Positions 17,961 to 27,311 of a stretch of 64,000 nucleotides of DNA are shown in pieces. Both the position numbers and the translations under genes were made by a program. Source of the DNA: Butyricimonas faecalis (lineage in GTDB: Bacteria; Bacteroidota; Bacteroidia; Bacteroidales; Marinifilaceae); the NCBI RefSeq assembly GCF_003991565.1, contig NZ_CP032819.1, positions 372,001 to 436,000 on the forward strand. Direction: 5' to 3'. Position 1 is the stretch's first letter. Every line of letters starts with the position of its first letter. The notes beneath the pieces were generated by a model. It worked only from the letters and a program-made list of their open reading frames with translations, ran no database searches and was not told the DNA's origin.

Positions 17961-19961
17961 CTACTGATTAAGGGATATTCCAAAATAGCCTTCATCTATG
18001 GTTGTATTTTGTTCCTCAACATTACGATGCAGAGTATATGTCTTCGATATGAATGGCTCTAGTTTGATGTAGTCGCTATCCGTACGTATTTCAGATGTGG
18101 TACAGAGCAGAATAGTCTGTTCAGCCAACTGTGGGAAATATTCTTCCATCAAAGCGTCACGGCTTTCATTATCCAACACACCCATCACGGTATCAATCAT
18201 AACAGGCGGATTGTAGTCGCCAAGGTTGCGCAGCACTTTTAGCAACACCTGTATGAATATCTGTTTGGATGCGGCATTCAGTTGGTTTAACGATATTTCA
18301 TTACCGGCACTATGATATAGCTTGATGTTGAAATTCTCCATGCTGTCCGACAATTCCACACGTCCAACGTGTCCTTTGTAAGATACAAGCAAACGGTTGA
18401 GCTGCGACTGCATCTCTGTTTCTATCTGTGCTTTTTTCTTCTTCAACAGATTGTCGGCAACCTTATCAAAGAATGGACGCAATTTAACAAGTGTGTCAAA
18501 TTTTACATCCGGTTCTTGCTGTATTTGTACATCGTATTGGTGGATTCGTTTTTCCAAACGCTGAATTTCGTTTTTGAGATTATCCTCTTGCGTTTTCAAC
18601 TTTTCCAGAGTACGTTTGGATTCTTCATAATTGGCAATTAGCATATTGTTGCCACCTGCCTGTGTCTGTTCAAGTGTGCGCTTCTCTGTTCTGAGATTAT
18701 CCAGATTGGCAAGTTTTATTTCCATATCCTGTCTTTTGCGGTCGATGGAAACAAATTGGTTTCCATTACCCTTTTTCGGCAGTTCTCGGAGTACATCTAC
18801 CTCCGTAGTGTTCAGGTAGTCGTATGGGTCTGTTGCATTGGTTGTATTCTGCATGGCTACAATATGTGAAACCACGTTTTCTTCATCCACCGCTTGACTG
18901 CATAGCGACAGTTCTTTTAAATAATCTATAATTTTTGACGTTACATCACGAAGTGTCTCAATCGGATAGGCACCGGTGCTCTGTTTTTGGAGTTGTTCCT
19001 TTATTCGTAATATATTGTTGATTTCCTGAGAAAGGTTGGAGGCCAATTTGGGAAGGAACACATTGATTTCTATGTTGTCTATAAATGCCTTTAAGTTTTC
19101 TGCATAAGTGGCAGCTTCCTCAGTTATGGCTCGTATCTTACCGTCAACGTCCTGTATACGTTTGCTTAGGTTGGCAGCCTGTTGTGCACCATCTTTAGCT
19201 CGCTGGTATTCATCTTCCACCGATGACATATATTTATACAACCTGTCTTGCTCTGCAAGGCAAGTGTTCAAATCAATTACCAACTGCTCTTTCTGATTGC
19301 ATAACGAGTTGTATTCTTTGGCTTCTTTTTCTGCTTCTAATCGTTGCTCTGCCCACTCCTGTTGTAATTTCTCTGCTGCACGTTTCAGTTGCAGATACTT
19401 TTTGAAGCCAAGCACATTCTCAAAGTTGTCGCGTATGGTCTGCTGAAAGACATTCTTTTTCAGTAACTCGCTTGACTGCATCGCATCAAACAGAAAATAC
19501 TGGCTCAATTCCTGCGGCAGGTTGGCCTTGATTATCTTGCTGATTTCCTGTTCAGCCCGCACCCTCTCTTTGGGTGCAGTCATTGTGCCATACACATACA
19601 TATTGCCGTTCATGTTCAGCGATACACTTTCAAGCGGACGACCTTGTGGATTAAGCTGGTATATGCGTTTTAGGATATACTTCTGTTGCTGACCAAGCAC
19701 TTTGCCAACAAAGGTGATTTGCAGACTGATTTCTGGCTTCACCCGATTGACTGCCCCTTGATTGAGCAATTCCATAAAGTGTTCCTTGTTCTCTATTTTC
19801 AATCCATACAATGCACCGCTTATAGCTTCGAACAGGGTGGTTTTACCGCCACCGTTTGAACCACCGATGAGTATAATCGGGCGGTCGTCATCTACCGTCA
19901 AGTCGAGGTCGAGCGACAGGTAGGTCTTGAAGTTGCTAATCTTTATTCTTTGTATGAGCAT
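17961..19961 (-). CDS. DndD-like SMC-family ATPase
   Basis: 666 residues with an SMC/Rad50 layout: N-terminal Walker A G33-GSNGGGKT41, a coiled coil rich in E, K and Q (about 190-530), and a C-terminal Walker B region PVMIDTVMGVLD followed by QTILLCTTSE. The motif LPQELSQYFLFDAMQ (148-162) corresponds to the FFDGE-type motif of DndD. DndD couples ATP hydrolysis to DNA handling in dnd clusters; here no sulfur-transfer genes accompany it, so it presumably serves restriction or sensing. It lies 13 bp after the small gene and 6 bp before the HerA gene. Confidence 0.87.
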   Translation of the reverse strand: MLIQRIKISNFKTYLSLDLDLTVDDDRPIILIGGSNGGGKTTLFEAISGALYGLKIENKEHFMELLNQGAVNRVKPEISLQITFVGKVLGQQQKYILKRIYQLNPQGRPLESVSLNMNGNMYVYGTMTAPKERVRAEQEISKIIKANLPQELSQYFLFDAMQSSELLKKNVFQQTIRDNFENVLGFKKYLQLKRAAEKLQQEWAEQRLEAEKEAKEYNSLCNQKEQLVIDLNTCLAEQDRLYKYMSSVEDEYQRAKDGAQQAANLSKRIQDVDGKIRAITEEAATYAENLKAFIDNIEINVFLPKLASNLSQEINNILRIKEQLQKQSTGAYPIETLRDVTSKIIDYLKELSLCSQAVDEENVVSHIVAMQNTTNATDPYDYLNTTEVDVLRELPKKGNGNQFVSIDRKRQDMEIKLANLDNLRTEKRTLEQTQAGGNNMLIANYEESKRTLEKLKTQEDNLKNEIQRLEKRIHQYDVQIQQEPDVKFDTLVKLRPFFDKVADNLLKKKKAQIETEMQSQLNRLLVSYKGHVGRVELSDSMENFNIKLYHSAGNEISLNQLNAASKQIFIQVLLKVLRNLGDYNPPVMIDTVMGVLDNESRDALMEEYFPQLAEQTILLCTTSEIRTDSDYIKLEPFISKTYTLHRNVEEQNTTIDEGYFGISLNQ

Positions 19962-19974
19962 GGCGTAAATTCAT

Positions 19975-20193
19975 TTATTGACGTATTTTCTGTATGGCGT
20001 TGCGGATTATCTCTTCCGTATCGCCATCATTCATCTCTATTACATCTACTTTCTTGGCATGGTAGGCTTTCAAAATGTCCTCACTCAGCCAATCAAAATC
20101 AATATCTTCGGTAGCGCAGATAGCTTCTATCATTGCAAGATCATCCTTGCGGATGCCGTAATGCACAAATTTAGGGTCTATTCCTTTTGCCAT
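19975..20193 (-). CDS. Small protein of DNA-modification cluster
   Basis: 72 residues (MAKGIDPKFVHYGIRKDDLA start, ending IRNAIQKIRQ), acidic in the middle (DIDFDWLSEDIL). It sits between res and the DndD-like gene with gaps of 5 and 13 bp, so it is clearly part of the operon. I recall small proteins of this kind annotated only as associated with DNA-modification systems; no activity is known to me. An adaptor between the restriction enzyme and the ATPases is possible, but this is inference. Confidence 0.78.
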   Translation of the reverse strand: MAKGIDPKFVHYGIRKDDLAMIEAICATEDIDFDWLSEDILKAYHAKKVDVIEMNDGDTEEIIRNAIQKIRQ

Positions 20194-20198
20194 AATAC

Positions 20199-22562
20199 TT
20201 ATGCGTTTTGTGGATAAAAACAGTTCCAGTTCAATGTATCTGTGGTATTCTCAATAGGAAGGGGAGAGTACAGCCAGTTCTCGCCTTGTTGTAAGATCAC
20301 ACCGCCCGACAATGGTGTTTCGTCTGATGTGTTTTCTTTGATGTATTGCAACAATGCGTTATGCTTGTTGTGCGCAAATGCGTCACTGCCTGCACTTTTG
20401 GTGTCGAACAGATAAATATGACCGTTTTTCATGCGGATGATAAAGTCCACGTAAAACAACGACTTACCATTTTCATTGTCGGTGCTGTATTCTATGGCGT
20501 AATGCTGTTTGCCATTGTCTCCATTCTTGTACCACCAATCTATATATTGTTCATTTTGCTCCAAATAAGCTATGAAGTTCTTTTCCGGATTTGATGCTTG
20601 ATTGAGTTGTACAAATGGCAGAAGTGCGTGATTCCGACTTTCTTCTATATGATTGGTGTCATTGTCGTAAGTACGTTCTTCAGGCACCTCCCAATCGTAT
20701 TTTTTGAATACTCTCTTGGCTGCAGATGCTTTCTTGGCTCTATCGCGCTGTCTGGCATATTTTTCCAGCGCCGAGTCTATAATGCGGTCAAACTTAGGCT
20801 TGTTCAAATGATATAACACCACCTTTTTTGCGTCTGTGTCGAAGATACCGAAGAAGTCGGCCAATATTTCAAGCAGATAACTTGCAATTTTGTCAGCGCG
20901 ACCTTTACTCTCGAATTGATGCCCTTTTGTGGCGATGTATGCCATAAACACGCGGTCAATCTCAGTAGCTTTTCTTGCGTATTTTACGGTATCAACTTCT
21001 AATATCTGTTCCTCGTTCTGGAAATGTACGTCTTGCGGTATCTCAATGTTGATGTTCTTGACATCAAGGCGCAAAGAGTTGGTTACCTTTTTCCTGTTTT
21101 CATTGATTTTTAGGTCATCAGTCTCAGGTAATGGACCGCTTTCGTCATTAGTATTATCCAGCTTGGCCAATTCCTCTAACGAGAACAGTAAATTGCCTTC
21201 TGCAAAGTCCCAGAAATGTCGCGCTTCATCATAGAGCACTTTGCGAAAGTCAGGTCCCAAATAGTTACGTTCTATATTGGGACGTTCCGCATAGCAGGCT
21301 GGTAACCATACATTTTTCAAATTCTCACGGCGGTAGGCTGTAACAGTGTTGTTCAGGATATAGTCGGCATCGGCTGTGACGATTTGTATCTTGTCTTTAG
21401 CTATATCAGTAAACACATAACCCACATTGAGCATCTCTTTGGGATAATGCTTCTGTTCCGGCATACGCATAATACGACCAACAGTCTGAATAGTAAACTG
21501 GTCGCTTTGCAGCTTGCGGAATATAAGTAGCACGGCAGCGCGAGGACAGTCCCAACCCAAGGCGATAGCTTCTTTGAAAAGCAGTACCTCAGTCAAGTTG
21601 TCAGGCTTTTCTAAATCGGTCAGATTCTCTTTCTCATTTGCAAGCCATATCGCCAGACGGTGGTTGTCGGTGGTAATACCACACATCACTTCAAGATACT
21701 TCTTTACCTGATCGGCTATGGCAGCATCTTCCGTCGTCATATTTTCTTTTGTATCGTTAGGCAGCTGAATGAGTAGCAAAGGGTTGATGTCTGAACCTAC
21801 TGACTTATATGCTTCTGCTATTTGGTTACGTTTATCCGAAGCCGCTTTGATAAGGTTGGCATTAAGTTCCAGCTCATCGCTGAAATTCAGTTCTATCTCC
21901 GGGTTGAGTACCACCTCTTTCTTAATCATTTCGGCGGCTATCACATCCTGACGATACACCGTTACTTTTTCCTTTGGGTTGGCGGTTTTAGGTGTGGCGG
22001 AGATGCGGATTTCCACCATAGGATTGATTCTGTCAAGCACGGCAGCAGACTTGTCGGCTGTCTTCGACCAGAACATGTGCTCCTCGTCAATGATAGCTAC
22101 AATGGGCAGGCCGAAGTCTTCTTTCGTTTTATAGGTTATTTCGTAGAGCGAGAGCGAACAATCACCCTCACGCACCATTACATTACTCTCTTTGTTCACA
22201 CTTTCCCAGTTTACGAAAAGTATTTCACCGGGGCGGACTCCCTCGTTTTGGTCAAGCTCGTCAAACATCACCGGGCGCAGTGTACGTGTCTCCTCAAAAG
22301 CCTCTTTCAGTTTTTCGTAACTCTGTATGTGCAACTTGCGTGGGGCAAACCATATAAATGCGACTTCTTGATAACGACTGTCACCACGGTCGTGCAGTTC
22401 ATCCATCAGACCGGCAAGCATCTGACAAGCCATTACAGTTTTTCCGGCACCAGTCGTTGCTTCAAACACCAGTTTATTACGTTGTCCGCCTGCATTCAGT
22501 AGACGGATAGTCTTGTCAATCAATTCGGCTACTGCTCTCTGCTGATATACTAAATTCTTCAT
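20199..22562 (-). CDS. res: Type III restriction enzyme Res subunit
   Basis: 787 residues. SF2 translocase motifs: Walker A E34-ATTGAGKT42, IIDEEHMFW (motif II), ISATPKTAN, KEAIALGWDCPRA and VGRIMRMPEQ (motif VI). The C-terminal region has a PD-(D/E)XK nuclease core in VDFIIRMKNGHIYLFDTKS, with D-x-K as DTK. Type III Res uses ATP to communicate along DNA between two inversely oriented unmodified sites and then cuts. It is partnered with the Mod gene at the head of the operon, but a RhuM-family gene is inserted between them. The start overlaps the RhuM stop as ATGA. Confidence 0.92.
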   Translation of the reverse strand: MKNLVYQQRAVAELIDKTIRLLNAGGQRNKLVFEATTGAGKTVMACQMLAGLMDELHDRGDSRYQEVAFIWFAPRKLHIQSYEKLKEAFEETRTLRPVMFDELDQNEGVRPGEILFVNWESVNKESNVMVREGDCSLSLYEITYKTKEDFGLPIVAIIDEEHMFWSKTADKSAAVLDRINPMVEIRISATPKTANPKEKVTVYRQDVIAAEMIKKEVVLNPEIELNFSDELELNANLIKAASDKRNQIAEAYKSVGSDINPLLLIQLPNDTKENMTTEDAAIADQVKKYLEVMCGITTDNHRLAIWLANEKENLTDLEKPDNLTEVLLFKEAIALGWDCPRAAVLLIFRKLQSDQFTIQTVGRIMRMPEQKHYPKEMLNVGYVFTDIAKDKIQIVTADADYILNNTVTAYRRENLKNVWLPACYAERPNIERNYLGPDFRKVLYDEARHFWDFAEGNLLFSLEELAKLDNTNDESGPLPETDDLKINENRKKVTNSLRLDVKNINIEIPQDVHFQNEEQILEVDTVKYARKATEIDRVFMAYIATKGHQFESKGRADKIASYLLEILADFFGIFDTDAKKVVLYHLNKPKFDRIIDSALEKYARQRDRAKKASAAKRVFKKYDWEVPEERTYDNDTNHIEESRNHALLPFVQLNQASNPEKNFIAYLEQNEQYIDWWYKNGDNGKQHYAIEYSTDNENGKSLFYVDFIIRMKNGHIYLFDTKSAGSDAFAHNKHNALLQYIKENTSDETPLSGGVILQQGENWLYSPLPIENTTDTLNWNCFYPQNA

Positions 22563-23641
22563 TGCTTCTTGTCCTTTTTGTTCCCATGACTCTTGTTTTC
22601 AATCTCTTTCATTTCCAACAGGAAACGGTCGTAGTCCGATAAAAACAGTTGGTCTTGTATGATTCTGTATTTTTCAAATTCCGTTTCCGCGTGCAATCGT
22701 GCTATTTCTGCACTTACACGCCCGGCATCTTTCAGCAGACCGTATTCAAAGAGATTGATAAAATTATTCAGACGTTGCTCCCAGTCTGCCATTGTCAACG
22801 GAATGTGGCGCAGGGTCATTGTTTCAGCAAAATCAAGATAAGCCGTAACCATACGTTCCAATTGTCCCATTTCGACATCAGAAAGGTAATTCTTTGCTAT
22901 TGTCACATCGCTTTTCTTGATTTTGCCATAGGGGGCATCTGCCCAAGTTGTCAGTCCCATGTGTTCTTTGGCTGCATCAGCCCGTTGCACTATGAGTTCG
23001 GCTGCTGTATGACCATGGACGGCAAAGTGCATCTTGTTCTGTACGGTAGCATAAAAACGGTGGGTGGCCAATGCTGTCTTGTCGTAGTCTATGGCGGTAG
23101 CGTATAAATCGGTTATCTTTTGATAGAACAGGCGTTCGCTGATGCGTATCTCACGGATGCGTTCCAGTTGCTCCTCGAAATACTTATCTGTCAGAAAAGT
23201 TCCGCGTTTCAGCCTTTCCGAATCCATTACCCAGCCTTTGATGGTGTATTCCTTGGCAATGCCATTTACCCATTTTCTGAATTGTACGGCTTTCTCGGAA
23301 TTGACTTTGAAGCCGACAGCAATAATCATTTCCAATGAATAGTGGTTCGTAGTGTATTGTTTGCCGTCAGGAGCAGTTATTCGAAATTTTCGAATAACTG
23401 CCGTTTCCTGCAACTCGCTGTCCGAGAATATTTTCTTGATGTGATAGTTGATGGTGTGTACTTCCACACCGTATAGCATCGCCATCAGTTTCTGCGTGAG
23501 CCAGATGTTTTCATCTTCATAACGTATCTCTATCTGCTGCTCGTCATTACCGACAGATGCCACATAGTTCAGGTATTCGGCTGCACTGCTGCGTACCGTC
23601 ACTTGTTCTTTTTTCTTTTTGTGCTTCTCCTGCTCGCTCAT
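22559..23641 (-). CDS. RhuM-family protein
   Basis: 360 residues. Family hallmarks: EIRYEDENIWLTQKLMAMLYGV, HIKKIFSDSEL, the ITAPDGKQYTTNHYSLEMII region and VGFKVNSEKAVQFRKWVN. The C-terminal half is helical and ends in a lysine-rich tail. RhuM proteins are named after a Salmonella gene and often occur within restriction or mobile loci; their biochemical role is unclear. Here it overlaps Mod as TAATG and Res as ATGA, so it is translated as part of the type III unit. Confidence 0.88.
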   Translation of the reverse strand: MSEQEKHKKKKEQVTVRSSAAEYLNYVASVGNDEQQIEIRYEDENIWLTQKLMAMLYGVEVHTINYHIKKIFSDSELQETAVIRKFRITAPDGKQYTTNHYSLEMIIAVGFKVNSEKAVQFRKWVNGIAKEYTIKGWVMDSERLKRGTFLTDKYFEEQLERIREIRISERLFYQKITDLYATAIDYDKTALATHRFYATVQNKMHFAVHGHTAAELIVQRADAAKEHMGLTTWADAPYGKIKKSDVTIAKNYLSDVEMGQLERMVTAYLDFAETMTLRHIPLTMADWEQRLNNFINLFEYGLLKDAGRVSAEIARLHAETEFEKYRIIQDQLFLSDYDRFLLEMKEIENKSHGNKKDKKQ

Positions 23642-25509
23642 TACAAATCCTCCTCTTCATCAAAGTTCAACATTCCATTCGGCATATTCTCCTGAACGGT
23701 TGTTTTTGTATCGTCAGAGATAATAAGCTCGTCTTTTTTCTTAGGTAGTATGCGACGGTAGGCATTGTATATGGCTTGTGGCAGGGCACAAAGTTGCACC
23801 TTGTCTTGAACTTCTTCAAATTCGCCTTCCCATGGGTCTTCGCTTGGAGAGAACACATACACGAGCATCCTGTCCTCGTAATCTGTATTCTGAATCAAGT
23901 CTACCAACTGCTGCACAGCTTCTTCGCGGTAGATAATCATCATACGCTTTTTGCCGTTGTCGAAGTAGCGGAATACATTTTTGTAGGTCTGTTGCTCGCC
24001 AAATTTCTGCTGCTCGGTATAAAGATCTTCTTTGATGCAAAGCATATCGGTGGAGAGACTCATCAGCTGACGCATATTTTTCATGCTTCGGCCTCTGCCG
24101 ACAAAACTTGTGCGATAGTAGCGCAATGTGTTACCTGTCAAGCCCGGAACTTCTTCCCCTTTCGGAGTGGTGTAGCCATTGATTACACGTTTGTTGCGTT
24201 CGTAGGTTACTTCTTCGCAGATGTTATTCTCGTTATTGGTTACAAGAATACATTTACGATGACCGCCATCTTCGGCATTCAGTTGCATGGTAGCGTGAAG
24301 AGTGGTGCCGCTGCCGGCAAAGAAGTCGAGGATGGTTTTACAATCTGGTATAGTTTGTAACATATAACGCAGGATGGAAGTTGGTTTGGGATAATCAAAC
24401 GGAATATCTTCAAATATACTTCCTAGTTCTTTTTTAGCATTGTCGTTTGAAAAAATATTATTTACTAATTGAATTGATTGAACTGGTTTAACTCGTTCTT
24501 TTTCAATTACAACATAATTGTTTCCTGCTTTTTCAATAGATACCCTTTGGTAGGTTTTTGTGTAAATTCGTTTTCCGTTTTTCCCGTTTTTAACAACAAT
24601 AAACCCATTGTTATATCCAAAATTGAATAAATCTTCACTCCATCGCCATGCCCAGTCTGCTCTTTTATGCTTACCTTTCAGACGTTCCAAATATTGAGCG
24701 TAATTCCCTCCTGGATAGAATGTTTCACCATTGATGGTTATGGGATAATCTAGACTTGAACTATAAGACAAACTGTCATAATCCAATGTTTGATTCAACT
24801 TGTATTTTCCTCGTTGTTTATAGTATTCATCTATATTCTTAAAGCCTTCGTCATTATGGGGAATACCAGCAATAGTACACTGGGACTCACTTTTAGCATA
24901 TATCATTAAGTAATCATGATTTTGAGCTATTTTATCAGTGGTTTTTCCTGACGCTTTGGTTATTCTTGGAAGTATTGCTATAAAATTTTCAACCCCCAAT
25001 ATTTCATCACATAATAACTTCAATTGCGCCTGTTCGTTATCGTCAATCGAGATGAATATCACTCCTTTATCTGAAAGCAGCTGTTTGGCAATACGCAAAC
25101 GCTTGTTTATGAATGACAGCCATTTGGAGTGGCGATAAGAATCTTCTTTGTCTACGAAGCGGTCGTTATAGACGAAGTCGTTATTGCCGGTATTGTACGG
25201 AGGATCGATATAGATGACATCAATCTTGCCCTCGTGCGTGTAGGCAAGGGTGGTGAGGGCTTCGAGATTATCGCCTTCGATAAGGATATGGTTTGGTGCA
25301 TCGCCATCGGGACTGATGATGGCTTTTGATGCATCTTCAACCAATACGGGCAATTCTTCGCGTAGACGTTCCTCCACATCTTCCGGCTTATCTTCCCACA
25401 CCAATCCGTATCTCTTCTGCTTGCGCAACAGTCCTAACAACTCAGATTTCTCTTCGTTGGTCAAACCATCAAGCTGCAATATCCTGTTGTATAATTCTTT
25501 TTTGTTCAT
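23641..25509 (-). CDS. mod: Type III DNA methyltransferase Mod
   Basis: 622 residues. The beta-class N6-adenine methyltransferase order is seen: motif IV D102-PPY105 in YIDPPYNTGNNDF, a long variable middle that would hold target recognition, then motif I ILDFFAGSGTTLHA around residue 393. Mod carries the sequence specificity of type III systems, methylating one strand and guiding Res. No simple-sequence repeat that could drive phase variation is visible within it. It starts 27 bp after the XRE gene and is followed without gap by the RhuM gene. Confidence 0.93.
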   Translation of the reverse strand: MNKKELYNRILQLDGLTNEEKSELLGLLRKQKRYGLVWEDKPEDVEERLREELPVLVEDASKAIISPDGDAPNHILIEGDNLEALTTLAYTHEGKIDVIYIDPPYNTGNNDFVYNDRFVDKEDSYRHSKWLSFINKRLRIAKQLLSDKGVIFISIDDNEQAQLKLLCDEILGVENFIAILPRITKASGKTTDKIAQNHDYLMIYAKSESQCTIAGIPHNDEGFKNIDEYYKQRGKYKLNQTLDYDSLSYSSSLDYPITINGETFYPGGNYAQYLERLKGKHKRADWAWRWSEDLFNFGYNNGFIVVKNGKNGKRIYTKTYQRVSIEKAGNNYVVIEKERVKPVQSIQLVNNIFSNDNAKKELGSIFEDIPFDYPKPTSILRYMLQTIPDCKTILDFFAGSGTTLHATMQLNAEDGGHRKCILVTNNENNICEEVTYERNKRVINGYTTPKGEEVPGLTGNTLRYYRTSFVGRGRSMKNMRQLMSLSTDMLCIKEDLYTEQQKFGEQQTYKNVFRYFDNGKKRMMIIYREEAVQQLVDLIQNTDYEDRMLVYVFSPSEDPWEGEFEEVQDKVQLCALPQAIYNAYRRILPKKKDELIISDDTKTTVQENMPNGMLNFDEEEDL

Positions 25510-25536
25510 TATCTTTAAGATTAAAGATTGATGTTG

Positions 25537-25779
25537 TTATTTGACAAGTCTGACAATTTGAATACTTTCGTCCAAAGAGGAGTTCAGCAACTCCTTGACA
25601 TCAACTTCAAGTACATTGGCAATCTGTAATAATGTTTCCAGTCCCGGTTGCGAAGTATTGGTACACCATTTTGACACCGTTGCAGGATCTTTTCCTAATT
25701 GTTCAGCCAACCACTTGTTGGTTCGTTTCTTCTCCACAAGAACCACCTTAATTCGATTTATATCCTTTATAGTTTCCAT
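25537..25779 (-). CDS. XRE-family regulator heading the defence operon
   Basis: 80 residues: INRIKVVLVEKKRTNKWLAE, QLGKDPATVSKWCTN (recognition helix), LETLLQIANVLEVDVKELL. A stand-alone HTH protein directly before mod (27-bp gap) suggests a controller-type protein that delays or limits expression of the restriction genes. A minus-strand -7 element lies 29 bp upstream of its start. Confidence 0.87.
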   Translation of the reverse strand: METIKDINRIKVVLVEKKRTNKWLAEQLGKDPATVSKWCTNTSQPGLETLLQIANVLEVDVKELLNSSLDESIQIVRLVK

Positions 25780-25807
25780 TTTGGATTATATTATTTCTCT
25801 TATACTG

Positions 25808-25815
25808 CAAAAGTA
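25808..25815 (-). promoter_or_regulatory. -7 element for the XRE-mod-res-Dnd-like operon
   Basis: On the minus strand TACTTTTG fits TAnnTTTG, 28 bp before the XRE start at 25779. It is the only such element seen before the eight-gene operon. It lies in the 193-bp gap shared with the divergent gene at 25973. Confidence 0.55.
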
Positions 25816-25922
25816 ATGATTTTACTCCATTCCAGCATCATTCAAATAATATGATTTTCCATTAAAATTGCGAATTAGTTCAAGAATAATCACAAATAGG
25901 AGTTTACAACAATTGTTTTCAG

Positions 25923-25930
25923 TATCTTTG
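25923..25930 (+). promoter_or_regulatory. -7 element for the divergent gene
   Basis: TATCTTTG on the plus strand, 42 bp before the ATG at 25973. No convincing -33 TTTG is found at the expected distance. Confidence 0.5.
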
Positions 25931-25972
25931 TAACTGACAAATCACAAACAAGAACTTGGTTTATTGATAAAT

Positions 25973-27214
25973 ATGGAAGTGCATACATTGGACAATTTTC
26001 ATGATGACTTTGAAACAGGCCGTTGGATGGTTCGAAAATTTATATTACCAAATGCATCCGATTACCTTTGGGACATAGAGAATATCACATGGGCTCAAAC
26101 AGTATTAATTGATGCTTTTGGGGCAAATAGATTTTTTGATGAAGCTTCTCAAATGATAGCTAATTCAATATACCTTTTTCAGAAAGGATTTTTTGATACA
26201 GCATTTTATTCACTACGCCAATCCATTGAGCTTTCAATTGGCACACTATATCTAACAGCGAATCCGGAAAAGATGATAGAGTGGAAGAAATTAGAGCCCG
26301 GCTTTGAATCTGGTAAAATGGCTGACTTTCTACGAAAACATGAACCGGTCTTCAAAGAAATAAGAGCCAAAATCCCTGCTTTCTTTGACAATATACGTAC
26401 TGTTCAGAGAAAGACAAATAAATATGTGCATAAACAAGGCTATTCATCCTTTTATACCACACAAAGATATTCATGGTCGGATCACCGTGAAGATAAAGTT
26501 TATCTTAATATAGTTTCAGATTTTGAAGAAATTTTGAATGTGGCGATTGGTGCCGTTGCCATGTATCGTTTGGCTATAGACCCTTTACCCATTATATTAA
26601 TGGATGAAGAGTTGATGATGCGTTCCGGAGATTTTCTAACGAGACCATATTCAGAAGAATTTGTAGATAAATATATCGGCTTGGAAAATATCGAATTATA
26701 TAAACAAACTAATATCTATCAGGAATTTAAAGAAAGTATAATGTCTCATGAAAAACAAAATGAAGCAGTTTTTAATATTATTCATTGGCAAATAATAGAC
26801 AGATGCAAATTCGAAGATATAACCAAACAAATGCATTTACTGTCATATACGGATAGATTAGCAGTAGTTATTATGATGACATCTACAAAAATTCTGCAAG
26901 TGTATATTGAAGGTTGCTTCCATTACACTTCTGATGTTAAGGCGACACATTCGGATACGGTTATTGGTACTTCATATTATGAAGATTTCTTCGCGAATAG
27001 AGGTAATAACAATTTTAATGTTCCATTCAAAGATGGCTCGTATATTTCGAGAATTAAAATTTGCGATAAATTCTCTTACATAGAAACCAATACATTTCTT
27101 GATGATTCAGAAATAGCCATATTGAACTATATCGCCAAGATATTTGAAGAATCATATATTAAGCAAGAGAAAGAGTTAAAGAATTGGTTGGAAGAGCATA
27201 AAAAAAGAATTTGA
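25973..27214 (+). CDS. Unrecognised protein divergent from the defence operon
   Basis: 413 residues from the ATG at 25973 (MEVHTLDNFHDDF); a TTG three codons earlier is less likely. The N-terminal half has a helical stretch SIYLFQKGFFDTAFYSLRQS with RQSIELSIG and KTNKYVHKQGYS, reminiscent of HEPN or AbiV-like helical folds, but I could not confirm the conserved R-x4-6-H RNase motif. The rest gives no match to a family I know. It is divergent from the type III/Dnd-like operon, has its own promoter element and is closed by a strong hairpin, so it stands as a separate unit of the island. Confidence 0.7.
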   Translation: MEVHTLDNFHDDFETGRWMVRKFILPNASDYLWDIENITWAQTVLIDAFGANRFFDEASQMIANSIYLFQKGFFDTAFYSLRQSIELSIGTLYLTANPEKMIEWKKLEPGFESGKMADFLRKHEPVFKEIRAKIPAFFDNIRTVQRKTNKYVHKQGYSSFYTTQRYSWSDHREDKVYLNIVSDFEEILNVAIGAVAMYRLAIDPLPIILMDEELMMRSGDFLTRPYSEEFVDKYIGLENIELYKQTNIYQEFKESIMSHEKQNEAVFNIIHWQIIDRCKFEDITKQMHLLSYTDRLAVVIMMTSTKILQVYIEGCFHYTSDVKATHSDTVIGTSYYEDFFANRGNNNFNVPFKDGSYISRIKICDKFSYIETNTFLDDSEIAILNYIAKIFEESYIKQEKELKNWLEEHKKRI

Positions 27215-27239
27215 AAAGCACAAAAATAAGTAGTTCCAA

Positions 27240-27288
27240 ATGGGGCTGTCCCCAAAGTCGGGTATCCTCTTTTTGAGGATAGCCCCAT
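27240..27288 (+). terminator. Nested hairpin after the 25973-27214 gene
   Basis: Outer arms atggggct (27240-27247) and agccccat (27281-27288), with an inner hairpin tatcctc (27263-27269) and gaggata (27275-27281). It stands between convergent genes, so it is a likely bidirectional terminator. Confidence 0.65.
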
Positions 27289-27311
27289 ATGTTGTTTTTC
27301 AGTTTTATCGT

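Noticed and set aside
13105..25779. Complete Dnd phosphorothioation, BREX or DISARM system
   Set aside because: No cysteine desulfurase, DndC-like sulfurtransferase, PglZ or DrmA-type gene is present; only DndD- and DndE-like parts with a type III core.
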